Below, piece by piece: positions 10,251-21,511 of a stretch of DNA of 64,000 nucleotides. The stretch lies in NCBI RefSeq assembly GCF_000284075.1, contig NC_017042.1, positions 992,001-1,056,000 of the forward strand, in the 5' to 3' direction. This DNA is from Rickettsia rhipicephali str. 3-7-female6-CWPP (GTDB taxonomy: Bacteria > Pseudomonadota > Alphaproteobacteria > Rickettsiales > Rickettsiaceae). The notes beneath the pieces are model-generated. The model was not told the origin of the DNA, made no database searches, and saw nothing but the letters and a program-made list of their open reading frames with translations. The position numbers and the translations under genes were made by a program. Position 1 is the first letter of the stretch. Every line of letters begins with the position of its first letter.

Positions 10251-11008
10251 AATAATCGCTTTAAATACAACAAACCATAAATAAACGTACCTAATATAAT
10301 AAACAATGGAGTTAAAGGTAAATCAAAGTAGAAAGAGCTAAATGCGGCACAAAAATTAATAAATAAAGATATAAGAATTGATATTATAATCATCTGGGAG
10401 GGGCTATATGCTACAAACCGTGCAATCATTGCAGGAATAAGTAAAATAGCAGTTACCATAAGTACTCCGACAATCTTTATAGCAGAAAATACCGATAATG
10501 AGAGAAGAAGTAAAAATATTAGCTCAATAATATTAACCTTTAAGCCTTTTATGACGGCAATATCTCTATTGATAATGATAAGAAGAATTTGATTATAAAA
10601 ATATACTATAAAACCTATAATAGTTATTAGCACTATTGCAAGTATCATCAAATCATTAAAAGATACGGATAAAATATCCCCAAACAACAAATTCACTATA
10701 TTATTATGCAAAGAAGTAAAATAATTAATAACTAAAGCAACAGCTAGCATAAAGCTAGAAATCAAATTAATAACTGCGTTTTTTTCAGAATGATTTTTAA
10801 AAATAAACACAAAAAACGAAAAAAGAATTGCAACTATTATGCCTGAATATATTAATGGAACATGTGCTATAATACTGATGCTAGCCACTAAAAAACTACT
10901 ATGAGCAAGCCCGTCACCGAAATAAATATATCTCTTCCATAGGGCAATGCAGCCAAGCGGGGCAAATATGCAGCTAATTAAAATTAAGGCTAGTATTATT
11001 AAAGTCAT
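10247..11008 (-). CDS. znuB: Zinc/manganese ABC transporter permease (ZnuB family)
   Basis: This is the inner-membrane channel subunit of a metal-uptake ABC transporter of the ABC-3 family. The 253-residue protein is almost wholly hydrophobic with about seven or eight membrane segments. It has the family features CIALWKRYIYFGDGLAHSS near the N-terminus and SAIKIVGVLMVTAILLIPAMIAR in the C-terminal half. Length is normal. The ATPase and binding protein are not next to it, which is common in Rickettsia. Zinc is the usual substrate, but manganese cannot be excluded. The start at 11008 is the only good ATG. Confidence 0.88.
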   Translation of the reverse strand: MTLIILALILISCIFAPLGCIALWKRYIYFGDGLAHSSFLVASISIIAHVPLIYSGIIVAILFSFFVFIFKNHSEKNAVINLISSFMLAVALVINYFTSLHNNIVNLLFGDILSVSFNDLMILAIVLITIIGFIVYFYNQILLIIINRDIAVIKGLKVNIIELIFLLLLSLSVFSAIKIVGVLMVTAILLIPAMIARFVAYSPSQMIIISILISLFINFCAAFSSFYFDLPLTPLFIILGTFIYGLLYLKRLL

Positions 11009-11039
11009 CTGAGTATATTATATATGTTTGTTGTATGGC

Positions 11040-11127
11040 CTCTTGTTATCCCGTGGCTTGACCACGGGATCCACTAAAGTTCTTAGGCTGTACTTATGGA
11101 GCCCGTGGTCAAGCCACGGGATGACAT
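11040..11127. repeat. Dispersed palindrome ('ccgtggcttgaccacggg' type) between znuB and ubiG
   Basis: Left half cccgtggcttgaccacgggat and right half gtggtcaagccacgggatga are reverse complements. The element fills the gap between the divergent genes znuB and ubiG, where both promoters should lie. Confidence 0.8.
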
Positions 11128-11145
11128 TGGAAAGAATCATAGACT

Positions 11146-12015
11146 ATGTCTTCAATCGATAAAAAAGAATTAGAAAAATTTGAGAAAATGTCTCATAATT
11201 GGTGGAATAAGGACGGAGAATTCGGTATCTTACACCGAATAAACCCTATTCGCCTTGAATATATAATAGAGAAAATAACTACGCATTACAATAGACACCT
11301 TTCCAAACTCGCTTATAGAGAGGAATTTGTAGGAAACACGCAGCACAGCACCGCAGCGTACATAGAAGTACGTGAGGATGCGAGCAGTGGATTGACGCAT
11401 AAATTACCTCTAGAAGTAGAGTTTGAGAAGATGTCTAACGATATTTCTAAATTAGAAATATTAGACGTCGGTTGCGGTGGAGGGTTAATTGCAACGCCTT
11501 TAGCGGCTCAAGGTTTTAACGTTACAGCCATTGATGCACTGCAAAGTAATATTGAAACGGCAACTGCTTATGCTAAGGAAAACGGCATAAAGATAAATTA
11601 TTTACAATCTACTATAGAAGAATTAGAAAGTGACAAGCTATATGATGTGGTAATTTGTCTTGAGGTTATTGAACATGTAGAAAACGTACAGCAATTTATA
11701 CTAAATTTGGTGAAGCATATTAAGCCAAACGGTATGGCAATAATTTCCACGATTAACCGTACTAAAAAAGCTTATATACTTGGAATAATAGTTGCCGAAT
11801 ATATTTTAGGTTGGGTACCAAAAAACACTCATGATTATAGCAAATTCCTAAAACCGTTGGAAATTTACGAAATGCTTACGGATACCGAAATTGAAATTAA
11901 AGAGCTGAAAGGCTTGGTATATGATCCGGCTAAAAATGAGTGGAAATTAAGCGATGATATAGACGTAAATTATTTTATGTGTTTGGGGAGAAAGAGTATG
12001 TGTTATCCTAGCTAA
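11146..12015 (+). CDS. ubiG: Ubiquinone biosynthesis O-methyltransferase UbiG with in-frame RPE1
   Basis: UbiG carries out both O-methylation steps of ubiquinone synthesis using S-adenosylmethionine. The N-terminal signature [19 protein letters not shown] is present, and the SAM-binding loop [15 protein letters not shown] lies at about residues 102-116. [12 protein letters not shown] and [10 protein letters not shown] follow. The protein is 289 residues, about 45 longer than usual, because a palindromic element (11299-11433) is translated in frame between residues about 52 and 96, just before the SAM loop. The frame is otherwise intact, so the enzyme is probably functional with the insert as a surface loop. 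It is divergent from znuB; gltX follows after a repeat-filled gap. Confidence 0.93.
   Translation: MSSIDKKELEKFEKMSHNWWNKDGEFGILHRINPIRLEYIIEKITTHYNRHLSKLAYREEFVGNTQHSTAAYIEVREDASSGLTHKLPLEVEFEKMSNDISKLEILDVGCGGGLIATPLAAQGFNVTAIDALQSNIETATAYAKENGIKINYLQSTIEELESDKLYDVVICLEVIEHVENVQQFILNLVKHIKPNGMAIISTINRTKKAYILGIIVAEYILGWVPKNTHDYSKFLKPLEIYEMLTDTEIEIKELKGLVYDPAKNEWKLSDDIDVNYFMCLGRKSMCYPS
11299..11433 (+). repeat. RPE1 (Rickettsia palindromic element) inserted in frame in ubiG
   Basis: The insert translates to [22 protein letters not shown] and [12 protein letters not shown], the peptide typical of RPE1 inside Rickettsia genes. Its length is close to 135 bp, a multiple of three. The same peptide pattern occurs in gltX (13240-13383). 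Untranslated relatives lie at 29215-29355 and 43625-43755. The ends are placed by comparison with these copies and may be off by a few bases. Confidence 0.9.
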
Positions 12016-12044
12016 CTTGATCAGCCTTATTGCATGAATACCGT

Positions 12045-12200
12045 CGTCATTGCGAGCGACTGTAAGGAAACGTGGCAATGACGCAAAAACTGATCCATGC
12101 AACAAAGCCGACTTGATCGCGGGATCCAGTTAAATATACTAATATTATTAGTATATTTAGTTGTTTTCTGGATACCGTGGTCAAGCCACGGGATGACACA
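12045..12200. repeat. Two dispersed repeats in tandem before gltX
   Basis: The first part (cattgcgagcgactgtaagg ... gtggcaatgacg) is a short form of the 'cattgcgag' type. The second (gatcgcgggatccagtt ... gtggtcaagccacgggatga) is the 'ccacggg' type with an inner palindrome of TACTAATA and TATTAGTA. Together they fill the gap between ubiG and gltX. Confidence 0.75.
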
Positions 12201-12231
12201 GTGCTTAGTATATATTTAAAAAAGATAATAA

Positions 12232-13773
12232 ATGACTAATAACGTAATTACTAGATTTGCTCCGTCACCGTCGGGGTTTTTACATATAGGTTCGGCAAGA
12301 ACCGCCCTTTTTAATTATTTGTTCGCAAGGCATCATAACGGTAAGTTCTTGCTTCGCATTGAAGACACGGATAAAGAAAGGTCAACTAAAGAAGCGGTAG
12401 AAACTATATTCTCAGGTCTAAAATGGCTAGGGCTTGATTGGAACGGTGAGGTTATATTCCAGTCTAAACGTAATAATCTTTACAAAGAAGCTGCACTAAA
12501 ATTACTGCAAAACGGTAAAGCATATTATTGTTTTACTAGCCAAGAAGAAATAGAAAGACAGCGACAACAAGCTTTAGAAAATAAACAGCATTTTATTTTT
12601 AATAGCGAGTGGCGTGACAAAGATCCATCTATCTATCCTACTGATATTAAGCCGGTAATACGTTTAAAAACTCCAAGAGAGGGTAGCATAACAATTCATG
12701 ACACCTTACAAGGTGAGGTAGTAATTGAAAACTCTCATATAGACGACATGGTACTATTAAGAGCAGACGGCACTGCTACTTACATGCTAGCCGTTGTAGT
12801 AGACGATCATGATATGGGTATAACTCATATTATTAGAGGTGACGATCATTTAACCAATGCAGCAAGGCAACTCGCTATTTATCAGGCTTTCGGATATGAA
12901 GTACCGAGCATGACTCATATACCGTTAATTCATGGAGCAGACGGAGCAAAATTATCCAAAAGGCATGGAGCATTAGGCGTTGAAACTTATAAGGATATGG
13001 GGTATTTACCGGAAAGTTTGTGTAATTATTTACTGCGTCTTGGATGGAGTCACGGCGATGATGAAATTATCTCAATGACTCAGGCTATAGACTGGTTTAA
13101 TCTTGATTCACTCGGTAAATCACCTTCTAAGCTTGATTTTGCTAAGATGAATAGCCTTAACGCTCATTACTTAAGAATGCTTGACAATGATAGCTTAACT
13201 TCAAAGACTGTAGAGATATTGGAACAAAATTATAATAAACTTCTTCGGAAGCTCGCTTATAGGAAGGAATTTGAAGGAAACACGGAACGCAGCACCGCAG
13301 CGTATATAGACATACGTGAGGATGCGAGTACCGGATTGACGTACAAATTACCCCTAGCAGTAGAATTGCCGAAGAAGTTTAAGGTTAGTGAACAGGAAAT
13401 AGGCTATATCAAACAAGCAATGCCAAGCTTATTAGTTAGAAGTGCAACATTACTAGAACTAACACGCCTTGCTCAAATTTATCTAGTAGATTCGCCTATC
13501 ATCTACAACCAAGATGCAAAAGAAATTATAGAAAATTGCGATAAGAATTTAATCAAACAAGTTATAGAAAACTTAAGCGAACTTGAGCAGTTTGATAAGG
13601 AATCCGTACAGAATAAATTTAAAGAAATAGCAGCAGCAAACGACTTAAAGCTGAATGACATTATGAAACCGGTAAGAGCTTTAATAACAGGTATGACCGC
13701 ATCACCTAGCGTATTTGAGATTGCAGAAATTTTAGGAAAAGAAAATATTTTAAAAAGGTTAAAAATTATATGA
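12232..13773 (+). CDS. gltX: Glutamate--tRNA ligase with in-frame RPE1
   Basis: The enzyme charges tRNA-Glu, and in bacteria lacking GlnRS one copy also misacylates tRNA-Gln. The class I HIGH motif is [14 protein letters not shown] at residues about 16-29, and the KMSKS counterpart is AKLSKRHGA near residue 241. The C-terminal half is the anticodon-binding helix bundle. The protein is 513 residues. An RPE1 insert is translated between residues about 337 and 384, at the start of the anticodon-binding part and outside the catalytic site. Rickettsia genomes usually carry two gltX genes; I cannot tell which paralogue this is. The stop codon overlaps the start of the next gene (ATGA), so the two are coupled. 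Confidence 0.94.
   Translation: MTNNVITRFAPSPSGFLHIGSARTALFNYLFARHHNGKFLLRIEDTDKERSTKEAVETIFSGLKWLGLDWNGEVIFQSKRNNLYKEAALKLLQNGKAYYCFTSQEEIERQRQQALENKQHFIFNSEWRDKDPSIYPTDIKPVIRLKTPREGSITIHDTLQGEVVIENSHIDDMVLLRADGTATYMLAVVVDDHDMGITHIIRGDDHLTNAARQLAIYQAFGYEVPSMTHIPLIHGADGAKLSKRHGALGVETYKDMGYLPESLCNYLLRLGWSHGDDEIISMTQAIDWFNLDSLGKSPSKLDFAKMNSLNAHYLRMLDNDSLTSKTVEILEQNYNKLLRKLAYRKEFEGNTERSTAAYIDIREDASTGLTYKLPLAVELPKKFKVSEQEIGYIKQAMPSLLVRSATLLELTRLAQIYLVDSPIIYNQDAKEIIENCDKNLIKQVIENLSELEQFDKESVQNKFKEIAAANDLKLNDIMKPVRALITGMTASPSVFEIAEILGKENILKRLKII
13240..13383 (+). repeat. RPE1 inserted in frame in gltX
   Basis: The translated insert contains [23 protein letters not shown] and [12 protein letters not shown], matching the insert in ubiG residue by residue with a few changes and lying in the same translation frame of the element. 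Boundaries are approximate. Confidence 0.9.
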
Positions 13774-14306
13774 AAGATTGTATAAAAAAAATTGCTTTTG
13801 TTTTTAGTGGATTATTTATAATAACCGGCACTTTTGTTTTGTATAGCATAGGAAACGTCAATGCATCAACAGCACCAAAAAAGTACGGAGCTTGGACTTT
13901 AAATTGTACTCTTAATAATGAGAAAAAACAACTTTGCTTCTTATCACAACAAATTAATAATCTAGAGAAAGATAAAGAAAAGGAAATATTAGCCATTTAT
14001 CACATAGGTTATTTCAATGGAGAGCAAGAAGAACAGGAATTAAAAATAATAGAAATAGTCCCGTCAAATGTTCAAATTCCGGCAGGTACAGTTATTAATA
14101 GCGGTGACAAACGAATAGCAGCCGGAAAATACGTAAATTGTACAGTAAACGGTTGTCAGGCTTTAGCTATTATTACAAAAGACGATCTAGACATGATTTT
14201 ATCAAACGACAATTATATAGAACTAATTACCGCAGACGGCAAACAAGCTAAAATTTCATTTATAAAAGACGGCTTAAAGGAAGGCCTAAAAGCTTTGAGT
14301 AGATAG
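13770..14306 (+). CDS. Exported IalB-like (invasion-associated locus B) protein
   Basis: The 178-residue product begins with a basic start and a hydrophobic segment ([19 protein letters not shown]), a signal peptide or membrane anchor. The mature part has [20 protein letters not shown], a central [19 protein letters not shown] strand and [12 protein letters not shown]; the paired cysteines suit an oxidised periplasmic fold. This is the IalB family, first linked to erythrocyte invasion in Bartonella but common in alphaproteobacteria, so a role in invasion here is not shown. It starts inside the gltX stop with a four-base overlap and is probably translated by coupling. Confidence 0.8.
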   Translation: MKDCIKKIAFVFSGLFIITGTFVLYSIGNVNASTAPKKYGAWTLNCTLNNEKKQLCFLSQQINNLEKDKEKEILAIYHIGYFNGEQEEQELKIIEIVPSNVQIPAGTVINSGDKRIAAGKYVNCTVNGCQALAIITKDDLDMILSNDNYIELITADGKQAKISFIKDGLKEGLKALSR

Positions 14307-14344
14307 TAACGCAAGAATTTAAGCATTGTTGCGTGGATGCTAAA

Positions 14345-14445
14345 CCGTCATTGCGAGCGACTGAAAGGAGCGTGGCAATCTCAAGATTTTGGTCCGAGAT
14401 TGCTTTGTCAAAATTTTCAACTTTTCCTCGCAATGACGACTCGGG
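14345..14445. repeat. Dispersed repeat of the 'cattgcgagcgac' type
   Basis: The ends cattgcgagcgactgaaagg and cctcgcaatgacgac are inverted. The element lies in the gap between the IalB-like gene and the decayed LPMO-like gene, which converge here. Confidence 0.75.
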
Positions 14446-14510
14446 TATACGCACAACAAAGCTTTGAGTCGCTTAGCGCATAACCACTCGCTATTAAGTT
14501 GCTTTAAAGT

Positions 14511-15263
14511 TTAATTAAGCATCGTGATGATGGTGTCCATGTCCAGGGGCCCTTCACCGCCTAAACTTGCTTCATATTCAAGAACCCATGATTGATGAAA
14601 TGCCATGCCGGTATCAGCGACTATCCATCTTTCTAAAAGAACGTGCAATCAATCCTGCTTCTCTTTCCGGAAGAATTATTGAGTGATCCGTAGAAGCAGG
14701 TAATGGATGGCTCCAAAATGGTTTTTCTTGGCTTATATTTTCACAACATGTCTTAAGCTCATTAAAAGTTAGTCTTTGAGAAAAGTCAGTAGGATGATCA
14801 GTGATCGCATATGTATAACTACGTGTTTTATGTGCCATGGTATAATCCCAATGTATATCAAACTTGTCACCGGCTTTTACTTTATGAACATGATGGTACT
14901 TGCTTCCATCTCTCCAATCAAATGTTTTGTCAGATGCAAATTGTCGCATTTCTGCATTAGTATAATTAACAGAATCTCTTGCATCTTCTTTTCCACCGCT
15001 AAGAAGATGTCCCTCTTTAATTGCCGGTGCACTTAGAGTATCATCAGGAAAGTCAACATCATCAGGAAAGGATTTTTTCCTCCTCCCATCTCATTTTTCT
15101 GTGAGCTATCCTTTAACAACCTTAATTCTTTGCAAACTCAAGCCATTGTCTTCGGTAAGGTTACTGCCCCATGATATGGGGTAACACCTAAGACATGCGA
15201 AAATTTCTTATCGTACTCTGCTTTATTAGAAGCTATTTTGTTATCAACTAGTTTTTTAGTCAT
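14511..15263 (-). pseudogene. AA10-type lytic polysaccharide monooxygenase / chitin-binding protein, decayed
   Basis: Joining three frames gives a protein of about 245 residues with AA10 features: a HGAVTLPKTMA segment like the N-terminal histidine region, PAIKEGHLLSGG, the central FDIHWDYTMAHKTRSYTYAI with the second copper-type histidine, LTFNELKTCCEN, and the late ILPEREAGLHVLLERWIVAD. Damage includes a TGA after TMA (near 15140), a frameshift near 15080 and another near 14650. These enzymes oxidise chitin, the polysaccharide of the tick or insect host. I see no hydrophobic signal peptide before the first histidine, so even the ancestor may not have been a standard secreted LPMO. The central 111-codon frame alone lacks both ends. 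Confidence 0.7.
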
Positions 15264-15458
15264 AATTTATCTTTAATTTAAATTGTATTTCGATATATAT
15301 AAAAATAGATTGAATAATAATCTATCTTTACAATTAACAATGCTTACTAAATTTTTAATATATTGCAAGAAGTTATAAACCACTAAAGTGAAAAAATATT
15401 TGAGAATAAATAAAAAAATGCTTTTCTTTTTATTAACTATTTTTATATTTTTACTTAA

Positions 15459-15953
15459 GATACTAGCTATTTTGAGGTTTGTGATTATAGTAAAAAATTA
15501 ATTGATCGAATTAAATATTTGAATATTATAGTAGACTCACCTATAGATATAACAGAAATTGAAAAAGGTCTTTATTATACCCGTAAATATCATGCTTCTC
15601 AAATGCGTCAATCAGGTGATCCTTATTATTCTCATCCTATAGAAGTTGCAATCATGCTTACAGATTTTACAGCTCTTGAAGCGCCTAAACTTTACAAATC
15701 ATATATGATAAATGTTGCCCTTCTTCATGATACTATAGAAGAGGATACAATACTTACACATGCTGATATTAGCAAAATTTTTGATAAGAATATTGCCGAT
15801 AGCGTAGAACGTTTAACAAGAATTAAGCCGTACGGTAAAATTAGCTCCGGTGAAATGTTAACCCTTCAGAACAAAAAGAAATATTTCAAACAGTCGGTTT
15901 ACGCAATTTCTTTTTTTAACTTCAAAATAATACAAAATAAAAAAATAAATTAA
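15459..15953 (+). pseudogene. spoT: RelA/SpoT family, hydrolase (HD) domain fragment
   Basis: The frame is open from 15459; a TTG at 15519 is a possible start. It encodes the N-terminal HD domain of a (p)ppGpp synthase/hydrolase: GLYYTRKYHASQMRQSGDPYY, SHPIEVA, VALLHDTIEED, then VERLTRIKPYGKIS. The HD pair is intact but the sequence leaves the family after SSGEM, before the later conserved aspartate segment (KLxDRxHN) needed for hydrolysis. The last 25 residues are low-complexity. The matching synthetase half lies 111 bp away on the opposite strand. Split and multiplied spoT genes are well known in Rickettsia. Confidence 0.8.
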
Positions 15954-16064
15954 ATTTGTGTCCAAGATAGAAGCCGTCTTTCATCTTGGATATTCATTAT
16001 TTCAAACTTCTTCCTAAAGGAGTAGGCATATACTTTAGAAAAAAAAGAAGTGTATATATATCAG

Positions 16065-16469
16065 CTAAAAACTATTTTTATATTTCCAGTGTGCAGCTTC
16101 ACCGCTCTCTGCATGATAATGCATCTTATGATCACGTATTTGTATCTCTATTTTATAATTATCCTCAGTTGTGATAATAGTATGCAAAGATTGATAGCCG
16201 TTTGGTTTAGGATTAAGAATATAATTTTTAAATTTATCCTTTTCATACTCATAAAGATCATGAACTACTTTTAAAGCTTTATAACATTTCTCTTCATCTA
16301 TTACCACTATGCTTATCACAAAAATATCTGTTAATTCTTCTAACTTTATACCCTTACGATATAATTTATATAAAATTGATATTGGATGTTTGATCCTACC
16401 TGTTATTTGAGCAGCAATATCATGTTTAGATAAATTATGATTTAAATGTTTAATAACCCTTTGAAGCAA
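16065..16469 (-). CDS. RelA/SpoT synthetase-domain fragment
   Basis: The 134-residue product covers most of a RelA/SpoT nucleotidyltransferase domain that moves pyrophosphate from ATP to GTP or GDP. Visible motifs are ITGRIKHPISILYKLYRKG, the metal-binding aspartate in LEELTDIF, LNPKPNGYQSLHT, and KIEIQIRD followed by ESGEAAHWKY. Family members normally have arginine in 'DLxAIRIIV'; here the segment reads TDIFVISIVVI, so that arginine is serine. 'FKDYI' reads FKNYI. It faces the HD-domain fragment at 15459-15953 head to head at their 3' ends, as if one gene was broken and half inverted. Activity is doubtful; it may be a pseudogene. Confidence 0.7.
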   Translation of the reverse strand: MLQRVIKHLNHNLSKHDIAAQITGRIKHPISILYKLYRKGIKLEELTDIFVISIVVIDEEKCYKALKVVHDLYEYEKDKFKNYILNPKPNGYQSLHTIITTEDNYKIEIQIRDHKMHYHAESGEAAHWKYKNSF

Positions 16470-16554
16470 AACTACCTCTTTAATTTATACTAATTCAATT
16501 AATAGTTATACTTACGAATAACTAAATACCAATTAAAGCAATAAACTTGATTAA

Positions 16555-16602
16555 GTTTTATTAATATTTCTAATTAATTTGCTTAGTAAATATTAATAAA
16601 AC
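16555..16602. repeat. Inverted repeat with 15-bp perfect arms
   Basis: GTTTTATTAATATTT (16555-16569) and its exact reverse complement (16588-16602) flank an 18-base loop. It lies upstream of the synthetase fragment. It is AT-only apart from the end pair and could be a hairpin or a relic of a palindrome. Confidence 0.55.
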
Positions 16603-16962
16603 CCAGCTTTAGTTGATATTAATAGGAAAAATTAAGCTTGTGGCAAGCTTTGCACCACTACCCTACCCTATTATTTTATCTTTTATCCTAAAGTCACATT
16701 ATTTAGATTACTTTTAAAAGCTAATTTTTTAAGTTTTATATATAAAATTTAAATTATCTTATTTTAGTCTTTCTTAACTGTATACATTATAAGATTTTTT
16801 TAAAACCTTACTAATTTTAGTTAGCATAGTTTAACCGACCAAAAGCCAGGAACTATTACTAATTTTTTAAATTAAACGAATATATACATTATAGATTAAC
16901 CTTGCCTATAGCTTCAACACAAAATCTATTCTTAATAATTAAAGCGTAAAACCGCTTTAAAC

Positions 16963-17140
16963 CTTTTGATTATCCTATTATAAGGCTGTTAACAAAATAA
17001 CTTTAATTGATAATTAAAGAGATTTTTACAGTAATAAATATCCTTATTTCAAAAAAATTTTATAATTTGCAGTTAATAAAGAATTGAATTAGCTTTAAAA
17101 TTATTTTGTTAACAGCCCCTCATAGGATAAATACCAAAGG
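16963..17140. repeat. Large palindromic element, copy 2
   Basis: The perfect core arms are GCTGTTAACAAAATAA (16985-17000) and its reverse complement (17101-17116). Outer parts (tattaggataatc / cataggataaatacc side) match with gaps. The interior (17029-17090: cagtaataaa, tatttcaaaa, tataatttgcag) resembles the interior of the element at 1983-2144 read backwards. A partial relative of one arm (aaagttattttgttaacag) occurs at about 45220-45238 between two tRNA genes. Confidence 0.7.
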
Positions 17141-17384
17141 TTGAGCTGTTATAATTAATTAAAAAATATTTGCAATCATTTATATATTTTATTTTTTGAG
17201 AAAGAGTTTTATTAAAGAGTTTATTTTCAAATTAAGCAAAGAATCGCTTTAAAACCCATTTGTTGCATAAATCAGTTTTTCAGTGTCCCTTACTGCGACT
17301 TAATAATGTGTTGTACGGCACGTTGTTAAAATCGTCATTGCGGAGCAGGCATTGCCTGCGTGGACCAGTTTCTTAATTGTCATC

Positions 17385-17470
17385 CTGTAAGCTTGTAGCA
17401 GGATCCAGTTTAAAAATACTGATAATATTAGTATTTTTAGTTGCCGTGGTCAGTCAAGCCACGATATGAC
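17385..17470. repeat. Dispersed palindrome of the 'ccacggg' type, degenerate
   Basis: The copy runs from gtcatcctgtaagcttgtagc to gtcaagccacgatatgaca with the inner palindrome aaatactgataatattagtattt. It is more diverged than the other copies. Confidence 0.65.
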
Positions 17471-17588
17471 ATTGAACAGGTTTTGCAGTCCACGCAACAA
17501 TGCCTCCTTACAATGAGGGGAACGAGCAATACAACAAAACGGGTTTATTAGATCTATTGCATAACCTATCTTATAGAGAGATATAGAC

Positions 17589-19546
<1,958 letters not shown>

Positions 19547-19579
19547 TTTAACCTCCAATTAATCTTTAAATGTACATAC

Positions 19580-19608
19580 TATATATATTTTATTTTTGTT
19601 AGTTCAAG
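19580..19608 (-). promoter_or_regulatory. Possible heat-shock (RpoH-type) promoter of groES-groEL
   Basis: On the minus strand CCTTGAAC (19602-19609) matches the RpoH -35 element CTTGAA. About 15 bases further is an AT-rich TATATATAG-like stretch that could be the -10, about 35-40 bases before the groES start. I see no CIRCE inverted repeat, which would indicate HrcA control. The -10 is not distinctive, so the call is tentative. Confidence 0.4.
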
Positions 19609-19638
19609 GGGCAAGAATAAAATTTTTTTATTAGAGGT

Positions 19639-21511
19639 CTATTCTTTCTCAAAATCCTCTAAACTAGTGCCGTGTTTAGTTTTACTCCATTTCAAATTCA
19701 AAGGGCAGAAAATTATTTCAAATACTGCTTTATATGAAGCTACAGTATGTAATATAAAATAACTAGCCTATAAGATCAAAGCTACTATATAGCCTGAAAT
19801 TTTACTTTTCCGCTTTTTAAAGAATTTTTTAATATATACAGAGCTGTACCATATAGATATAAAAGCGAAAAAATACTATTATTAATAAGCCATAAATAAT
19901 TAATTATAGAATTTTTATTTATAACAATAGAAAATATTATAAAGGGTAAACTCTAAAAATTATAAAAGTAATAACAATTTATGTAGATAAGCCGATGAAA
20001 ATATAAATTGTGATTACTTGCAATAAAGTAAACTTTTGGCATTTATCTTTTTGTGCTTTAAATACCAAAAATGTTTGCAAAAAGCCTTGAATCCAACGTG
20101 ATCTTTGATTTCGCCAATTACCTAAACTATTCGGAGCTTATTCTAGAGTATAGGCATCAAGAATAGCTACTTTATAGTTCTGTGAGTAAATTCTTATACC
20201 AAACTCGGCATCTTCTGTTACATTATAAGCATCCCATCCGCCAAGCTTAAATATATCCGTTTTAAAATGATTACTAGTACCCCCAAGAGGTGTAGGAAGT
20301 TTTAGCAAACTTAATCCTTTCAAGATATATTCAAACCATAAACTATATTCTATATTAAACATTTTGGTTAAAATATTCTCATTTTTATTATAAAAATTAA
20401 GCTTAGCTTAAAGACAAGCATATTCTAGAGGCAAGTTTTTCAACATTGCTAGAGCTTTAAGTAGCTGTTCAGGTTTATCTTCAGCATCATATACTACTAG
20501 ATACTCGCCACGTGAATATTCTAGAGCATAATTAAGGGCTTTCGGCTTTAGTTCTTGGTAGACTTTTCGGAACAGATATAACATGAAAATAAGACGGTAA
20601 ATTATATAACACTATTTCTTTAATCATTAGATAATCGTCATCTTCGATAATAATTTTAACGCCTAACTTATCTTTTGGATCATTAATTAATGAAATATTT
20701 TTAATTATTGACCTTAACTTACTTAATTCTTTATATAACAGTACTAAAACTGTATAAACCGGTAAAGCTTTCTCCTCATTTTGAAAAATTTGTGATTCCA
20801 GCGAATGATTTTTAGTACTCCTTGTTTTGTGAAGCGATTCCACCTCTGTCATCCCGCGACTTGATCGCGGGATCCAGTTAAAAATACTAATATTAGTATT
20901 TTTAATTATTTTCTGGATACCGTAGTCAAACCACGGTATGACACCGAATACGCTTTTCAATCCATGCAACCCTACCGAAGGCGATTCTCTTACTGCCCTT
21001 ATAAATAACAGAGCTTTTAAAATATTTTGCAAACAATAGCTTATATTATTAGCAACATGAAATAAAACCGGCAGATAAATCAATGTGGCTATAAACGAAA
21101 AATATTATTATTGGTATAATTAATATTCTTAGCAATAATCGGGCCGACTTTAAATTCAAGAGCATATTTTGCTTTGATACTAGTTAAATGGGCGAAATTT
21201 TTTTCTAATAATCTATAAAAACAATATTTTTAGATCATTTATAGCAGTTATTGTATTACCTGAACATCTTCATATATACAATAACCATTCACTACATAGG
21301 CTTGTATATAAGAATAATGATAAATTTTAATATAAGAAATATTGCTTATTAGCGGCAATATTCTATTTTCATATAATATATCAATCATTATCTCATTATC
21401 GATAATTGCTTCTTCGATCATAGCTTTTAAACTAGTAGCTTGTTTTTTACCTAATAAGTTTTTATCTCTAATTATCTGTAATATTATATCTTCATTTATA
21501 CATCTAACCAT
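19639..21511 (-). pseudogene. Family 2 glycosyltransferase (cellulose-synthase-like), decayed, with an in-frame repeat
   Basis: The joined reading gives a membrane glycosyltransferase of about 620 residues. Its order is an N-terminal helical domain (LLGKKQATSLKAMIEEAI), a membrane segment near 21060, the GT2 start ALPVYTVLVLLYKELSKL, KIIIEDDDYLMIKEI, the DxD-type YDAEDKPEQLL, LPTPLGGTSNHFKTDIFKLGG with YNVTEDAEFGIRI, the QxxRW-type NQRSRWIQGFLQTF, and the end LKWSKTKHGTSLEDFEKE. Damage: stops near 21150, a frameshift at about 20540, TAA for a glutamine near 20410 (after EYACL) and TAA at 20138 for the glutamate before APNSLGNW. A 'ccacggg' type repeat (20848-20943) is read in frame. Such enzymes polymerise surface polysaccharides; no polymer can be named. 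Confidence 0.75.
20848..20943. repeat. 'ccacggg' type palindrome inside the glycosyltransferase pseudogene
   Basis: The ends gtcatcccgcgacttgatcg and gtcaaaccacggtatgaca flank aaaatactaatattagtattt. It is 96 bp, a multiple of three, and the surrounding frame stays open through it, giving for example FGVIPWFDYGIQKIIKNTN and FNWIPRSSRGMTEV. Coding before and after agrees with the glycosyltransferase family, so it entered without breaking the frame. Confidence 0.75.

Larger units (their letters stand above)
16470..17588. other. Gene-free region of about 1.1 kb
   Basis: I find no frame with coding character here. The region holds the 48-bp inverted repeat at 16555, the large palindrome at 16963-17140, a 'ccacggg' type repeat near 17385-17470 and a piece of the 'cattgcgga' type near 17335. 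The rest is AT-rich sequence with stops in all frames. It probably represents decayed genes now beyond recognition. Confidence 0.65.

Noticed and set aside
20532-21083. 183-codon frame as a separate protein
   Set aside because: Its second half is the first part of the GT2 domain and its middle is a palindromic repeat, so it belongs to the glycosyltransferase pseudogene.
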